Assembly (NCBI RefSeq): GCF_008042125.1
Contig: NZ_RDBI01000066.1
Span: 492,790 to 529,404 of the forward strand
Direction of reading: 5' to 3'
Length of the DNA stretch: 36,615 nt
Source of the DNA: Streptomyces sp. MS191
Lineage (GTDB): Bacteria > Actinomycetota > Actinomycetes > Streptomycetales > Streptomycetaceae
Shown: piece after piece, positions 16,878-24,683 of the stretch
Layout of the letters: each line of letters starts with the position of its first letter
Numbering within the stretch: position 1 is the first letter of the stretch
Notes under the pieces: model-generated
Database searches by the model: none
The model's input: the letters and a program-made list of their open reading frames with translations, nothing else
Told to the model about the DNA's origin: nothing
Position numbers and translations under genes: made by a program

Positions 16878-17030
16878 TTACGAGGCCGCGGTGTCGGCCG
16901 GGCGGATCCAGATGCGCTGACCGATCGAAGCGGCCTGCTGCACGATCCGGTTGACGGAGGCGGCGTCCACGACGGTCCGGTCGACGGGCGTGCCGTCGAT
17001 GTCGTCGAGTCGCAGGATTTCGAAGCGCAC
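16878..17030 (-). CDS. Small conserved protein, 50 aa
   Basis: Sequence begins MRFEILRLDDIDG and ends WIRPADTAAS; mixed alpha/beta, soluble, no Cys. The GTG at 17030 is supported by an excellent AAGGGAG seven bases upstream. A longer open frame extends upstream but would run through the AT-rich promoter region. I recall close copies at this place in many streptomycetes, so it is a real gene. Function unknown. Divergent from the NYN-domain gene. Confidence 0.82.
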   Translation of the reverse strand: MRFEILRLDDIDGTPVDRTVVDAASVNRIVQQAASIGQRIWIRPADTAAS

Positions 17031-17205
17031 AGGCTTCTCCCTTCGTCTGAGTTGATCCTCCTGATGGAGAACTGGGTTACACATGGGTCCAACGGGATGC
17101 ACCCTGCAAACATTCCCTACGCTAAGGAAATTTTTTGGATGCCTAACTACTCGCAGGTAGGGGGCGTTGTCGGGAGGCTCGGCAGCGGCGGACAATGAGG
17201 CCCGT
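17031..17205. promoter_or_regulatory. AT-rich divergent promoter region
   Basis: 175 bases between the 50-aa gene and the NYN gene, with an AT-rich core (CTAAGGAAATTTTTTGG, about 17123-17139). For the plus gene, TTGGAT followed 17 bases later by TAGGGG is a possible promoter. An AGGAGG on the minus strand about 40 bases before the 50-aa gene has no start codon after it. Confidence 0.4.
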
Positions 17206-18132
17206 ATGAACGACGCAGAGAACCCTCAGACACCGCCCGGCGACCCCGTGGGCGAGCTCGGTGCCCGCCTGGAGCGCACCAATGAGCTCCTCCAGCGGAT
17301 GCTGGCCGAGGTGGCCAAGACCCCTTCGACCCACGCCATCTTCGTCGACGCAGGTTACGTCTATGCTGCGGCCGGGTTGCTGGTGGCGGGTACCGAGGAC
17401 CGGCGCTCCTTCGACCTCGACGCCGAGGGGCTCATCGAGGCCTTCATCGACAAGGCCCGCACGATCTTCGCGGACAGCCGCCTGCTGCGCGTCTACTGGT
17501 ACGACGGCGCCCGGCGGCGCATCCACACCCCCGAGCAGCAGTCGATCGCCGAACTGCCCGACGTCAAGGTGCGCCTCGGCAACCTGAACGCCAACAACCA
17601 GCAGAAGGGCGTCGACTCCCTCATCCGCTCCGACCTGGAGTCCCTCGCCCGGCACCGCGCCATCAGCGACGCGGCCCTCGTCGGCGGCGACGAGGACCTC
17701 GTCTCGGCCGTCGAGGCCGCCCAGGGCTACGGCGCCCGCGTCCACCTCTGGGGCATCGAGGCCTCCGAAGGGCGCAACCAGGCCGAGCCGCTGCTCTGGG
17801 AGGTCGACAGCCAGCGCACCTTCGACCTCGACTTCTGGCGCCCCTACGTCACCCGGCGCCCCGTCACGACCTACGAGAACGAGGGCGAGCCGCCCCCGTC
17901 GCGCGACGAGGTCCGCTTCGTCGGCGCGCAGATCGCCGCCACCTGGCTCGCCGAGCGCGGCCCGGACGCGCTGGCCGAGCTGCTGCCAGGGCACCCGTAC
18001 CTGCCGGGCCCGGTCGACCAGGACCTGCTCATCGAGGGGGAGAAGCTGCTGAGCCGCTCCCTGCGCGGCCACGCGGTGCTGCGCCGGGCGCTGCGGGACG
18101 GCTTCTGGCAGCACCTCCGCGCCCAGTTCTGA
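17206..18132 (+). CDS. NYN-domain (PIN-like) nuclease-family protein
   Basis: 308 residues. The NYN/LabA-type fold carries conserved acidic residues in HAIFVDAGYVYAA, GVDSLIRSDL and VGGDEDLVSAVEAA; these form the metal site in PIN-like ribonucleases. A short helical N-terminal extension (LGARLERTNELLQRMLAEV) looks like a coiled coil, suggesting a dimer. A helical C-terminal region of about 90 residues has no known domain. ATG 17206 has GAGG five bases upstream. RNA cleavage is the family expectation; the target is unknown. Confidence 0.88.
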   Translation: MNDAENPQTPPGDPVGELGARLERTNELLQRMLAEVAKTPSTHAIFVDAGYVYAAAGLLVAGTEDRRSFDLDAEGLIEAFIDKARTIFADSRLLRVYWYDGARRRIHTPEQQSIAELPDVKVRLGNLNANNQQKGVDSLIRSDLESLARHRAISDAALVGGDEDLVSAVEAAQGYGARVHLWGIEASEGRNQAEPLLWEVDSQRTFDLDFWRPYVTRRPVTTYENEGEPPPSRDEVRFVGAQIAATWLAERGPDALAELLPGHPYLPGPVDQDLLIEGEKLLSRSLRGHAVLRRALRDGFWQHLRAQF

Positions 18133-18177
18133 CCTCCGCCGGGGCCGGCCGGGGTCCGGGACCCGCCCGGGGAGCCC

Positions 18178-19035
18178 TCAGCAGAGGTCCCAGAACGCCG
18201 TCAGGCGGTCCGCCAGCTCCTGGGGGTGCGAGACGTTGGGAGAGTGGCCCGCGCCCGTCACCACCGTGTGGCGGGCCCCCGTGCGGTGCGCGGCTGCGGC
18301 CAGCTCCTCCACCGGCCAGACGGTCTCCTCGTCCCCGTAGGCGATGTGCAACGGCATCCCGAGCCCGGCGAGTTGGAGGGTGCCGTCCGGGTCGCGGTTC
18401 AACAGCCGTCCGGTGGCAGCCAGTTGGACGATCCGGGTGCGCATCCACCGGCGGCGCAGGAAGTACACGATCTCCGGCGGGTCGCCCGCGTCCGGCTGTT
18501 CGCCACGGCTGTCCAGCCAGCGCGTCGTCCGCCAGACCTGCTCCTTGGACAGCAGCGCCAGCGCGGCCCGCAGCGCGCGCACCCGGACCCGCTGCGGCCG
18601 GGCGACCCGGCCGGGCCCCGAGGACAGCAGCGTCAGCGAGCGGAAGGCCTTCGGCGCCAGCGACGCGGCCGCGCGGGCCACCAGCCCGCCGAAGGAGTGC
18701 CCCAGCAGGTGCACCGGGCCGTCCCCGAGCGCCGCCGCCTGCGCGACGGCGTCGAGCGCGAGCGCCCGCCGCGTGTACGCGCCCCGGTGCCGCGGCCCCG
18801 CGCTCTCGTGCTGGCCGCGGCCGTCGACCGCCACCGCGCGGTATCCGGCGTCGCTCAGCGGCCCGAGCAGGGCCAGGAAGTCCTCCTTGCTGCCGGTGTA
18901 GCCGGGCAGCAGGAGCGCCGTCCCCCGGCTCTCGCCCCGGGGTGCCGTGTCCAGGACGGCGAAGTCACCGCGTGCCGTCCGCAGCCGGCGGGCGCGGGTG
19001 CGGGGCGGGAGTTCCAGGGACCGGGGCTTGCTCAT
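18178..19035 (-). CDS. Alpha/beta hydrolase
   Basis: 285 residues. Nucleophile elbow GHSFGG, catalytic His in GAGHSPNVSHP, and an acidic residue in AYGDEETVWP. The oxyanion strand is LLLPGYTGSKEDF. No signal peptide. Substrate unknown; the lid region is very rich in Arg. No ribosome binding site; TACGCT ends six bases before the ATG, so the mRNA is probably leaderless. Convergent with the NYN gene with 45 bases between, and only a weak hairpin there. Confidence 0.9.
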   Translation of the reverse strand: MSKPRSLELPPRTRARRLRTARGDFAVLDTAPRGESRGTALLLPGYTGSKEDFLALLGPLSDAGYRAVAVDGRGQHESAGPRHRGAYTRRALALDAVAQAAALGDGPVHLLGHSFGGLVARAAASLAPKAFRSLTLLSSGPGRVARPQRVRVRALRAALALLSKEQVWRTTRWLDSRGEQPDAGDPPEIVYFLRRRWMRTRIVQLAATGRLLNRDPDGTLQLAGLGMPLHIAYGDEETVWPVEELAAAAHRTGARHTVVTGAGHSPNVSHPQELADRLTAFWDLC

Positions 19036-19041
19036 AAGGGG

Positions 19042-19047
19042 AGCGTA
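19042..19047 (-). promoter_or_regulatory. -10 hexamer of a probable leaderless hydrolase transcript
   Basis: TACGCT on the minus strand, six bases before the ATG at 19035; no Shine-Dalgarno sequence. Confidence 0.4.
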
Positions 19048-19076
19048 GCCGCAGGCAGTGGCCGTGCCCGGACACG

Positions 19077-19112
19077 GCGGCGGCCCACCCCCGGGAGGGG
19101 GTGGGCCGCCGC
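19077..19112 (-). terminator. Terminator downstream of the DEAD-box helicase
   Basis: Perfect 16-bp stem (19077-19092 with 19097-19112) and a four-base loop, beginning 22 bases after the helicase stop on the minus strand. Confidence 0.88.
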
Positions 19113-19134
19113 GCGGGTGCTGCTGCGGGGTGTG

Positions 19135-21435
19135 TCAGCTCTCCGGCTGGGCCGCCGCCTTCTTCGTCGTGCGGCGACGCGGGGCCTTGGGGGCCTCGGC
19201 CGGCTCGGCCGACGCGCCGGCCTCGACCGGGGCGGTGGCCTTCTTGACCGTACGGCGACGCGTGGTCGTCTTCGGCTCCGAGGCGTCGGGCGCCTCGGCG
19301 GCGGCGACGGCCTTCTTCGTCGTCCGGCGGCGGGGAGCCTTGGGGGCCTCCTCGACGGTCTCCGTGGCGACCGGTGCCTCGACGGCGGCCGGGGCCTCGG
19401 CGGCGACGGCCTTCTTGGCCGTGCGGCGGCGGGGAGCCTTGGGGGCCTCCTCGACGGTCTCCGTGGCGACCGGTGCCTCGACGACGGCCGGGGCCTCGGC
19501 CACGACGGCCTTCTTGGCCGTGCGGCGACGCGGGACCTTCGGCGCCTCCTCGACGGTCTCCGTGGCGACCGGTGCCTCGACGACGGCCGGGGCCTCGGCC
19601 ACGACGGCCTTCCTGGCCGTGCGGCGACGCGGGACCTTCGGCGCCTCCTCGACGATCACGGGGGCCTCGACCACCGTGGTGGTGGCGGCGGCCGCCGCGG
19701 CGGCCGCGGCCGCGCTCTCCGGAGTCTGGAAGGTCACGGTCTCGGCCTCGGGCCGGATGATGCGGGCGCGGCGACGGCGGGGAGCCTTCGGGGCCTCCTC
19801 GACCTTCTCCGCGGCGGCGACCGGAGCGGCCTTGGCCACCGGGGCGGCCTGCCTGACCGGAGCCGCCTGCGCGGCCGGAGCCTGCGCGGCCGGAGCGGCG
19901 GCGGCAGGCGCGGCGCCCGAGCCGCTGGAGCGGGTGCGACGACGGCGGCGCGGGGTGCGCGTCTCCGACGGCTGCTCCTGGGCGGCCGGGGCGGCGGCCG
20001 GAGCCGACGCCTCGACGGCCGTGGTCGCGGCCGTGGTCTCGTCGACCGTGGAACCGCCGCGGGTACGGCGCCGCTGGCGCGGCGTGCGGGTACGGGCCGG
20101 GTGCTCCTCGGCGGCCGGGGCCGCGGCGGCCTTCTTGCCGCGGCGTCCGCCGGGCTCGCCCAGGTCCTCGAGCTCCTCGGCGCCCAGACCCGCGCGGGTC
20201 CGCTCGGCGCGGGGCAGGACACCCTTGGTGCCCGCCGGGATGTCCAACTCCTCGTACAGGTGCGGGGAGCTGGAGTACGTCTCGACCGGCTCGTGGAAGT
20301 CCAGCCCGAGCGCCTTGTTGATCAGCTGCCAGCGCGGGATGTCGTCCCAGTCGACCAGGGTCACGGCCGTGCCCTTGTTGCCCGCGCGGCCGGTGCGGCC
20401 GACGCGGTGGAGGAACGTCTTCTCGTCCTCGGGCGACTGGTAGTTGATGACGTGCGTGACGCCCTCGACGTCGATGCCGCGGGCGGCGACGTCGGTGCAG
20501 ACGAGAACGTCGACCTTGCCGTTGCGGAAGGCGCGCAGCGCCTGCTCGCGAGCGCCCTGGCCGAGGTCGCCGTGCACCGCGCCGGAGGCGAAGCCGCGAC
20601 GCTGCAACTGCTCGGCGATGTCGGCCGCCGTGCGCTTCGTACGGCAGAAGATCATCGCGAGCCCGCGGCCGTTGGCCTGCAGGATGCGGGAGACCATCTC
20701 CGGCTTGTCCATCGAGTGCGCGCGGAAGACGTGCTGCTTGATGTTGGCGACGGTCACGCCCTCGCCGTCGGGCGAGGTGGCGCGGATGTGCGTCGGCTGC
20801 GACATGTAGCGGCGGGCCAGACCGATGACCGCGCCCGGCATGGTGGCCGAGAACAGCATGGTCTGACGCTTCGCCGGAAGCATGTTCATGATCTTCTCGA
20901 CGTCAGGCAGGAAGCCCAGGTCGAGCATCTCGTCGGCCTCGTCCAGGACGAGTGCCTTGACGTGGGACAGGTCCAGCTTGCGCTGGCCGGCCAGGTCGAG
21001 CAGGCGGCCGGGGGTGCCGACGATGACGTCGACGCCCTTCCTGAGCGCCTCGACCTGGGGCTCGTAGGCCCGGCCGCCGTAGATGGCGAGCACGCGGACG
21101 TTACGGACCTTGCCGGCGGTCAGCAGGTCGTTGGTGACCTGGGTGCACAGCTCGCGCGTGGGGACGACGACCAGGGCCTGCGGGGCGTCGGTCAGCTGCT
21201 CGGGCTTGGCCCGGCCGGCCTCGACGTCCGCGGGGACGGTGACGCGCTCCAGGAGGGGAAGGCCGAAACCGAGGGTCTTGCCGGTGCCGGTCTTGGCCTG
21301 GCCGATGACGTCGGTGCCGGAGAGGGCGACCGGAAGGGTCATCTCCTGGATCGGGAAGGGGGACACGATGCCGACGGCTTCGAGCGCCTCGGCCGTCTCG
21401 GGAAGGATCCCGAGCTCTCGGAAAGTCGTAGTCAG
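19135..21435 (-). CDS. DEAD-box RNA helicase with repetitive basic C-terminal tail
   Basis: 766 residues from the proposed CTG start. Core motifs are all present: F..LGI...GIVSPFPIQ (Q motif), AKTGTGKT (I), PTRELC (Ia), DEAD in VLDEADEMLD (II), SAT (III), ARGID (V) and HRVGRTGRAG (VI). After about residue 440 the protein is a disordered Ala/Pro/Glu/Lys/Arg tail with 33-residue repeats containing EAPK-PRRRT-KKA, like histone-H1-type tails, expected to bind RNA or nucleoid. No ATG, GTG or TTG exists upstream of 21366 in frame. Starting at that GTG would delete the first half of the Q motif, so CTG at 21435, with AGAGG upstream, is the likely start. Counterpart of M. tuberculosis RhlE (Rv3211). 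Confidence 0.9.
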   Translation of the reverse strand: MTTTFRELGILPETAEALEAVGIVSPFPIQEMTLPVALSGTDVIGQAKTGTGKTLGFGLPLLERVTVPADVEAGRAKPEQLTDAPQALVVVPTRELCTQVTNDLLTAGKVRNVRVLAIYGGRAYEPQVEALRKGVDVIVGTPGRLLDLAGQRKLDLSHVKALVLDEADEMLDLGFLPDVEKIMNMLPAKRQTMLFSATMPGAVIGLARRYMSQPTHIRATSPDGEGVTVANIKQHVFRAHSMDKPEMVSRILQANGRGLAMIFCRTKRTAADIAEQLQRRGFASGAVHGDLGQGAREQALRAFRNGKVDVLVCTDVAARGIDVEGVTHVINYQSPEDEKTFLHRVGRTGRAGNKGTAVTLVDWDDIPRWQLINKALGLDFHEPVETYSSSPHLYEELDIPAGTKGVLPRAERTRAGLGAEELEDLGEPGGRRGKKAAAAPAAEEHPARTRTPRQRRRTRGGSTVDETTAATTAVEASAPAAAPAAQEQPSETRTPRRRRRTRSSGSGAAPAAAAPAAQAPAAQAAPVRQAAPVAKAAPVAAAEKVEEAPKAPRRRRARIIRPEAETVTFQTPESAAAAAAAAAATTTVVEAPVIVEEAPKVPRRRTARKAVVAEAPAVVEAPVATETVEEAPKVPRRRTAKKAVVAEAPAVVEAPVATETVEEAPKAPRRRTAKKAVAAEAPAAVEAPVATETVEEAPKAPRRRTTKKAVAAAEAPDASEPKTTTRRRTVKKATAPVEAGASAEPAEAPKAPRRRTTKKAAAQPES
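19300..19690. repeat. 99-bp tandem repeats in the helicase tail
   Basis: About four copies with a period of exactly 99 bases (for example matching stretches starting at 19332, 19431 and 19530), coding a 33-residue unit. Neighbouring copies differ by only a few bases, so the array is recent or kept alike by recombination. Confidence 0.88.
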
Positions 21436-21854
21436 GGTGCTGCCTCTTCTGTGAGACGCGGCGCGAGGCGAACGCTGGGGGTCGTACCGTGCCGGATCAC
21501 TTCCGGCCGGATCGAGATCCCGGATCGTGGAGATCCCGGATCGAGACGATCACAGCCGGGTGGCGCGGGACCACTGCCGTCGCTCGAGCGTCGTGCCGCT
21601 GAGGGACCCTTCCGCGGTGCGCGGGGAGGGCTGTCAGGTCGGAGCCGATCGGGCCACCGACCGGGCATCCTCATTCATGAGATGGCCCACCGGGTACGTC
21701 CGAACGTGCGAAAGCATGTCCGCATACTCAGCAGGCGCATTACCACTGTACCCCGGAATCGCGCATGTGTGTTGGGAGAAATCGCGATGAGGGCGCCGTC
21801 ACAGTGACTGACCAGGGCCGTACGCCGACCGGAGGGCGGGCTATTGTGCGCTTC
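21436..21854. promoter_or_regulatory. 419-base divergent region; long leader of the helicase gene
   Basis: No supported gene. On the helicase side there are two copies of a 14-base repeat (GAGATCCCGGATCG at 21514-21527 and 21530-21543), with further GGATCG copies around them. Such a repeat cluster could fold in an RNA leader or bind a protein. AT content rises at about 21670-21790, where the helicase promoter would lie; that would give a 5' leader of over 200 bases. Confidence 0.45.
21842..21847 (+). promoter_or_regulatory. -10 hexamer of a probable leaderless transcript
   Basis: TATTGT, seven bases before the ATG at 21855; no Shine-Dalgarno sequence near the ATG. Confidence 0.4.
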
Positions 21855-22634
21855 ATGGAGACGCCTGACAACGCCACGGACGCCGGGAACGGCACCGAGA
21901 ACGCCGCTGAGAACGCCGCCGGAGAGCTCACCGGGATCGCCGCCCAGGACTGGGCCACGGCATCCGCCGTGCCGCAGTACCGCGCCGCGGTCGTCGATCT
22001 GCTCGGCGCGCTGGCCTACGGCGAGCTGGCGGCCTTCGAGCGGCTCGCCGAGGACGCCAAGCTCGCTCCGAGCCTCGGCGACAAGGCGGAGCTGGCGAAG
22101 ATGGCCTCCGCCGAGTTCCACCACTTCGAGCAGCTGCGGGACCGCCTCGCCGCGGTGGACGCCGAGCCGACGGCCGCGATGGAGCCGTTCGCCAAGGCGC
22201 TCGACGACTTCCACCGCCTGACGGCCCCGTCGGACTGGCTGGAGGGCCTGGTCAAGGCGTACGTCGGCGACTCCATCGCCAGCGACTTCTACCGCGAGGT
22301 CGCGGCCCGCCTGGACACCGACACCCGTCGCCTCGTCCTGTCGGTGCTCGACGACACCGGGCACGGCAACTTCGCCGTGGAGAAGGTCCGCGCCGCGATC
22401 GAGGCCGATCCGCGCGTCGGCGGCCGGCTCGCGCTGTGGGCACGCCGGCTGATGGGCGAGGCGCTCTCCCAGGCGCAGCGCGTGGTGGCCGAGCGGGACG
22501 CGCTCTCGACGATGCTGGTCGGCGGGGTCGACGGCATGGCCGCCGGCTTCGACCTGGCCGAGGTCGGCCGGATGTTCTCCCGGATCACCGAGGCCCACAC
22601 CAAGCGGATGGCCGCGCTGGGCCTGGCCGCCTGA
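21855..22634 (+). CDS. Ferritin-like di-iron fold protein (MiaE-like)
   Basis: 259 residues, nearly all helical after a disordered Asn/Ala-rich N-terminus. Metal-ligand-type residues occur in YGELAAFERLAEDA, ASAEFHHFEQL and a late DDTGHGNFAVEK segment, matching the ferritin-like MiaE_2 family, named for similarity to the tRNA hydroxylase MiaE. Whether it acts on tRNA in actinomycetes is not shown. From memory it matches M. tuberculosis Rv3210c, also divergent from the DEAD-box helicase. ATG 21855 is chosen for the -10 just upstream; an in-frame GTG near 21807 would add a poorly conserved stretch. Confidence 0.85.
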   Translation: METPDNATDAGNGTENAAENAAGELTGIAAQDWATASAVPQYRAAVVDLLGALAYGELAAFERLAEDAKLAPSLGDKAELAKMASAEFHHFEQLRDRLAAVDAEPTAAMEPFAKALDDFHRLTAPSDWLEGLVKAYVGDSIASDFYREVAARLDTDTRRLVLSVLDDTGHGNFAVEKVRAAIEADPRVGGRLALWARRLMGEALSQAQRVVAERDALSTMLVGGVDGMAAGFDLAEVGRMFSRITEAHTKRMAALGLAA

Positions 22635-22673
22635 TCCGGGCGGACGGCGCTGCTTTCGCAACACGTCCTGGTG

Positions 22674-22698
22674 CGCCGGGTCCCGTGGGGGCCCGGCG
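22674..22698. terminator. Bidirectional terminator after the MiaE-like gene
   Basis: 11-bp stem with one wobble (22674-22684 with 22688-22698), a three-base loop and a T-rich tail (TTCTTCT) on the plus strand. Lies between convergent genes. Confidence 0.82.
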
Positions 22699-22731
22699 TT
22701 CTTCTCGCGGGGACGGCGGCGGCGGCGCTGC

Positions 22732-23001
22732 TCACGCCGCCGCTGATCGGCGCAACCGGCGCGACGCCGGACGGATCAGCAGCGAGAGCAGGACCGTGGC
22801 GACGGCCGCGGCGCCGATCAGCGTGGCCAGGGCGTGACCGGGGCCCAGTGCTCCGTGGGTCACCAGGGCGCCGAAGACGGCCCCGAGCGCTCCCGTGGCG
22901 AGGACGGCCCCGCGCGCGGGGAGGCGTTCGGGCAACCGGTGCACGGCCGCCCAGGCCAGGGCGAGTCCGAGCAGAGCGGAGCCGAGGGCTTCCAGGAACA
23001 C
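22732..23001 (-). CDS. Small membrane protein, 89 aa
   Basis: Three hydrophobic segments (LGSALLGLALAWAAV; AVLATGALGAVFGALV; LATLIGAAAVATVLLSLLI) and a basic C-terminus. The GTG start is well supported by GAGGTGA upstream. It corresponds in position to the small membrane protein gene Rv3209 of M. tuberculosis. No function known. Confidence 0.82.
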   Translation of the reverse strand: MFLEALGSALLGLALAWAAVHRLPERLPARGAVLATGALGAVFGALVTHGALGPGHALATLIGAAAVATVLLSLLIRPASRRLRRSAAA

Positions 23002-23128
23002 GGCGAATCACCTCGCGTGCGGTGCGGGGCGGGCAAATCGGTCTGAGGCCGTCCTACCCGGGGCGCCCGGAACGCAACCCTCCTGGTACGCCCGCACGTG
23101 GACCGGCCCCGAGGCCGCACGGCACGCG

Positions 23129-23161
23129 AAAGGCCCGGCGGAACAGGTCCGCCGGGCCTTT
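23129..23161. terminator. Terminator downstream of the DUF3107 gene
   Basis: 14-bp perfect stem (23129-23142 with 23148-23161) flanked by AAA on one side and TTT on the other, 22 bases after the DUF3107 stop on the minus strand. Confidence 0.9.
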
Positions 23162-23183
23162 CCACGTCACGAGGACGTATGTC

Positions 23184-23411
23184 TCAGAGCGCGCCGAAGC
23201 CCACCCGGCGTACGGCCGGCTCACCGAGCTCGACGTACGCGATCTTCTCGGCCGGGATCAGGACCTTGCGGCCCTTCTCGTCCGTGAGGCTGAGCAGCTG
23301 CGCCTTGCCGGCCAGCGCGTCGGCCACGGCGCTCTCGACCTCCTCGGCGGACTGCCCGCTCTCCAGAACGATCTCCCGGGGTGCGTGCTGCACGCCGATC
23401 TTGACCTCCAC
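23184..23411 (-). CDS. DUF3107 family protein (TB9.4-like)
   Basis: 75 residues beginning MEVKIGVQHAPREIVLESGQ. A small beta-alpha-beta-type domain conserved throughout actinobacteria. The M. tuberculosis member, Rv3208A (TB9.4), is a known antigen without a defined molecular role. The GTG at 23411 has GGAGGGA seven bases upstream. It lies 115 bases downstream of the TetR gene in the same direction, as in mycobacteria. Confidence 0.92.
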   Translation of the reverse strand: MEVKIGVQHAPREIVLESGQSAEEVESAVADALAGKAQLLSLTDEKGRKVLIPAEKIAYVELGEPAVRRVGFGAL

Positions 23412-23526
23412 GGCTATGTCCCTCCGAACGGTCAGCGTTGCGCGTTCACCGCGCCGTACGCTGCACACATTAGCCCGGTGAGGCGACACGTACGGTGCAG
23501 CCGCTGAACGCCAGGAGCGAACAGGC

Positions 23527-24186
23527 TCAGTGGCCGTCGGTGACCGGCTGCCCGTCCGTCGGGTGCAGCGGGAAGCCCGCGATGCCGCGCCAGGCCAGCG
23601 AGGTCAGCAGCGACACCGCCGTGTCGCGGGGGATCGAGGATCCGCTGGAGAGCCAGTAGCGCGCCACGACCTGCGAGACGCCGCCGAGGCCGACGGCGAG
23701 CAGCATCGACTCGTCCTTGGACAGGTCGGTGTCCTCGGCGATGATCTCGGAGATGGCCTCGGCGCACTGCAGGCTGACGCGGTCCACCCGCTCGCGCACG
23801 GCCGGCTCGTTGGTCAGGTCGGACTCGAAGACGAGGCGGAAGGCACCGCCCTCGTCCTCGACGTAGGCGAAGTACGCGTCCATCGTCGCCGCGACCCGGA
23901 GCTTGTTGTCCGAGGTGGAGGCCAGCGCGGTGCGCACGGCCTGGAGCAGCGACTCGCAGTGCTGGTCGAGCAGCGCCAGGTAGAGCTCCAGCTTGCCGGG
24001 GAAGTGCTGGTAGAGCACCGGCTTGCTGACGCCGGCCCGTTCCGCGATGTCATCCATCGCGGCGGAGTGGTACCCCTGCGCGACGAACACCTCCTGGGCC
24101 GCGCCCAGCAGCTGGTTCCGTCGGGCTCGGCGCGGAAGGCGCGTGCCCCGAGGGCGTGCTGCCTCTGTCTGCTCGATGGCTGTCAC
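23527..24186 (-). CDS. TetR-family transcriptional regulator
   Basis: 219 residues. The N-terminal helix-turn-helix is textbook TetR: RRNQLLGAAQEVFVAQGYHSAAMDDIAERAGVSKPVLYQHFPGKLELY, in pieces at about residues 20-67. The C-terminal ligand domain is helical. GTG at 24186 is preferred over the ATG at 24210 because GGGAGG lies six bases upstream of it. Counterpart of M. tuberculosis Rv3208. The target is unknown; autoregulation and control of DUF3107 are plausible. No clear palindrome was noticed in the 146-base upstream region. Confidence 0.92.
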   Translation of the reverse strand: MTAIEQTEAARPRGTRLPRRARRNQLLGAAQEVFVAQGYHSAAMDDIAERAGVSKPVLYQHFPGKLELYLALLDQHCESLLQAVRTALASTSDNKLRVAATMDAYFAYVEDEGGAFRLVFESDLTNEPAVRERVDRVSLQCAEAISEIIAEDTDLSKDESMLLAVGLGGVSQVVARYWLSSGSSIPRDTAVSLLTSLAWRGIAGFPLHPTDGQPVTDGH

Positions 24187-24332
24187 GCCGCCTCCCAAAA
24201 ATCGATCCATGCGCGCTGTGGCGCCGCGCCGCCATCGTACTTTTGGGTAACCCGGCTGTGCGCGGTGCGGACGCAGAATTTCACGGACCGGACGCGCCTG
24301 GCGATAGGCGCTTCAAGATTAAACCGAACAAA

Positions 24333-24548
24333 TCAGCGGTAGTCGTCTTCGTCCAGGCTGACCACCCGGGCCTGTTCCGAGGCGTCCGCCTCATTGGCCG
24401 AGTCCTGCTCGACGTGGGTGCGCGCCTCGTCCTCACGCTGCTGGAGATCGGTGTGCTGTTCGGCTGCGTCGGCTTCCGGGGTTTCCTGGTCGAGCACGAC
24501 GTCCTCTTCCTCGGTGAATGTGTCCGGCTCGGTCGGATCGACAGTCAT
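24333..24548 (-). CDS. Small, very acidic conserved protein, 71 aa
   Basis: Starts MTVDPTEPDTFTEEEDVV and ends RVVSLDEDDYR; roughly a third of residues are Asp or Glu, with no hydrophobic core, so probably disordered. ATG 24548 has AAGGA seven bases upstream; another in-frame ATG at 24566 has its own GAGAGGA, and both starts are preceded by the same CCCGC, so the site looks duplicated. Homologues are known to me only in streptomycetes. Function unknown. Confidence 0.72.
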   Translation of the reverse strand: MTVDPTEPDTFTEEEDVVLDQETPEADAAEQHTDLQQREDEARTHVEQDSANEADASEQARVVSLDEDDYR

Positions 24549-24670
24549 GCGGGTTCCTTCCGGCATGCGGGTCCTCTCCGATGGCCCTCCCTATGAGCCT
24601 AGAAGCACACCTTCCGCGGCGCACCCGAGCCTGTGACGCCACACACACGCGCCGCCGCGTGATCGTCTCG

Positions 24671-24676
24671 TAATAT
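24671..24676 (+). promoter_or_regulatory. -10 hexamer of a probable leaderless hydrolase transcript
   Basis: TAATAT, seven bases before the ATG at 24684, with no Shine-Dalgarno sequence. A near-consensus -10 in a GC-rich region. Confidence 0.55.
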
Positions 24677-24683
24677 TGCGGCC

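Noticed and set aside
18150..18168. Short inverted repeat GGGTC/GACCC between the NYN gene and the hydrolase
   Set aside because: Only five pairs; too weak to call a terminator.
18226..21807. Very long plus-strand open frame opposite the hydrolase and helicase
   Set aside because: Antisense shadow caused by high third-position GC; it has no domain and low-complexity Arg/Gly content, while the minus strand carries clear motifs.
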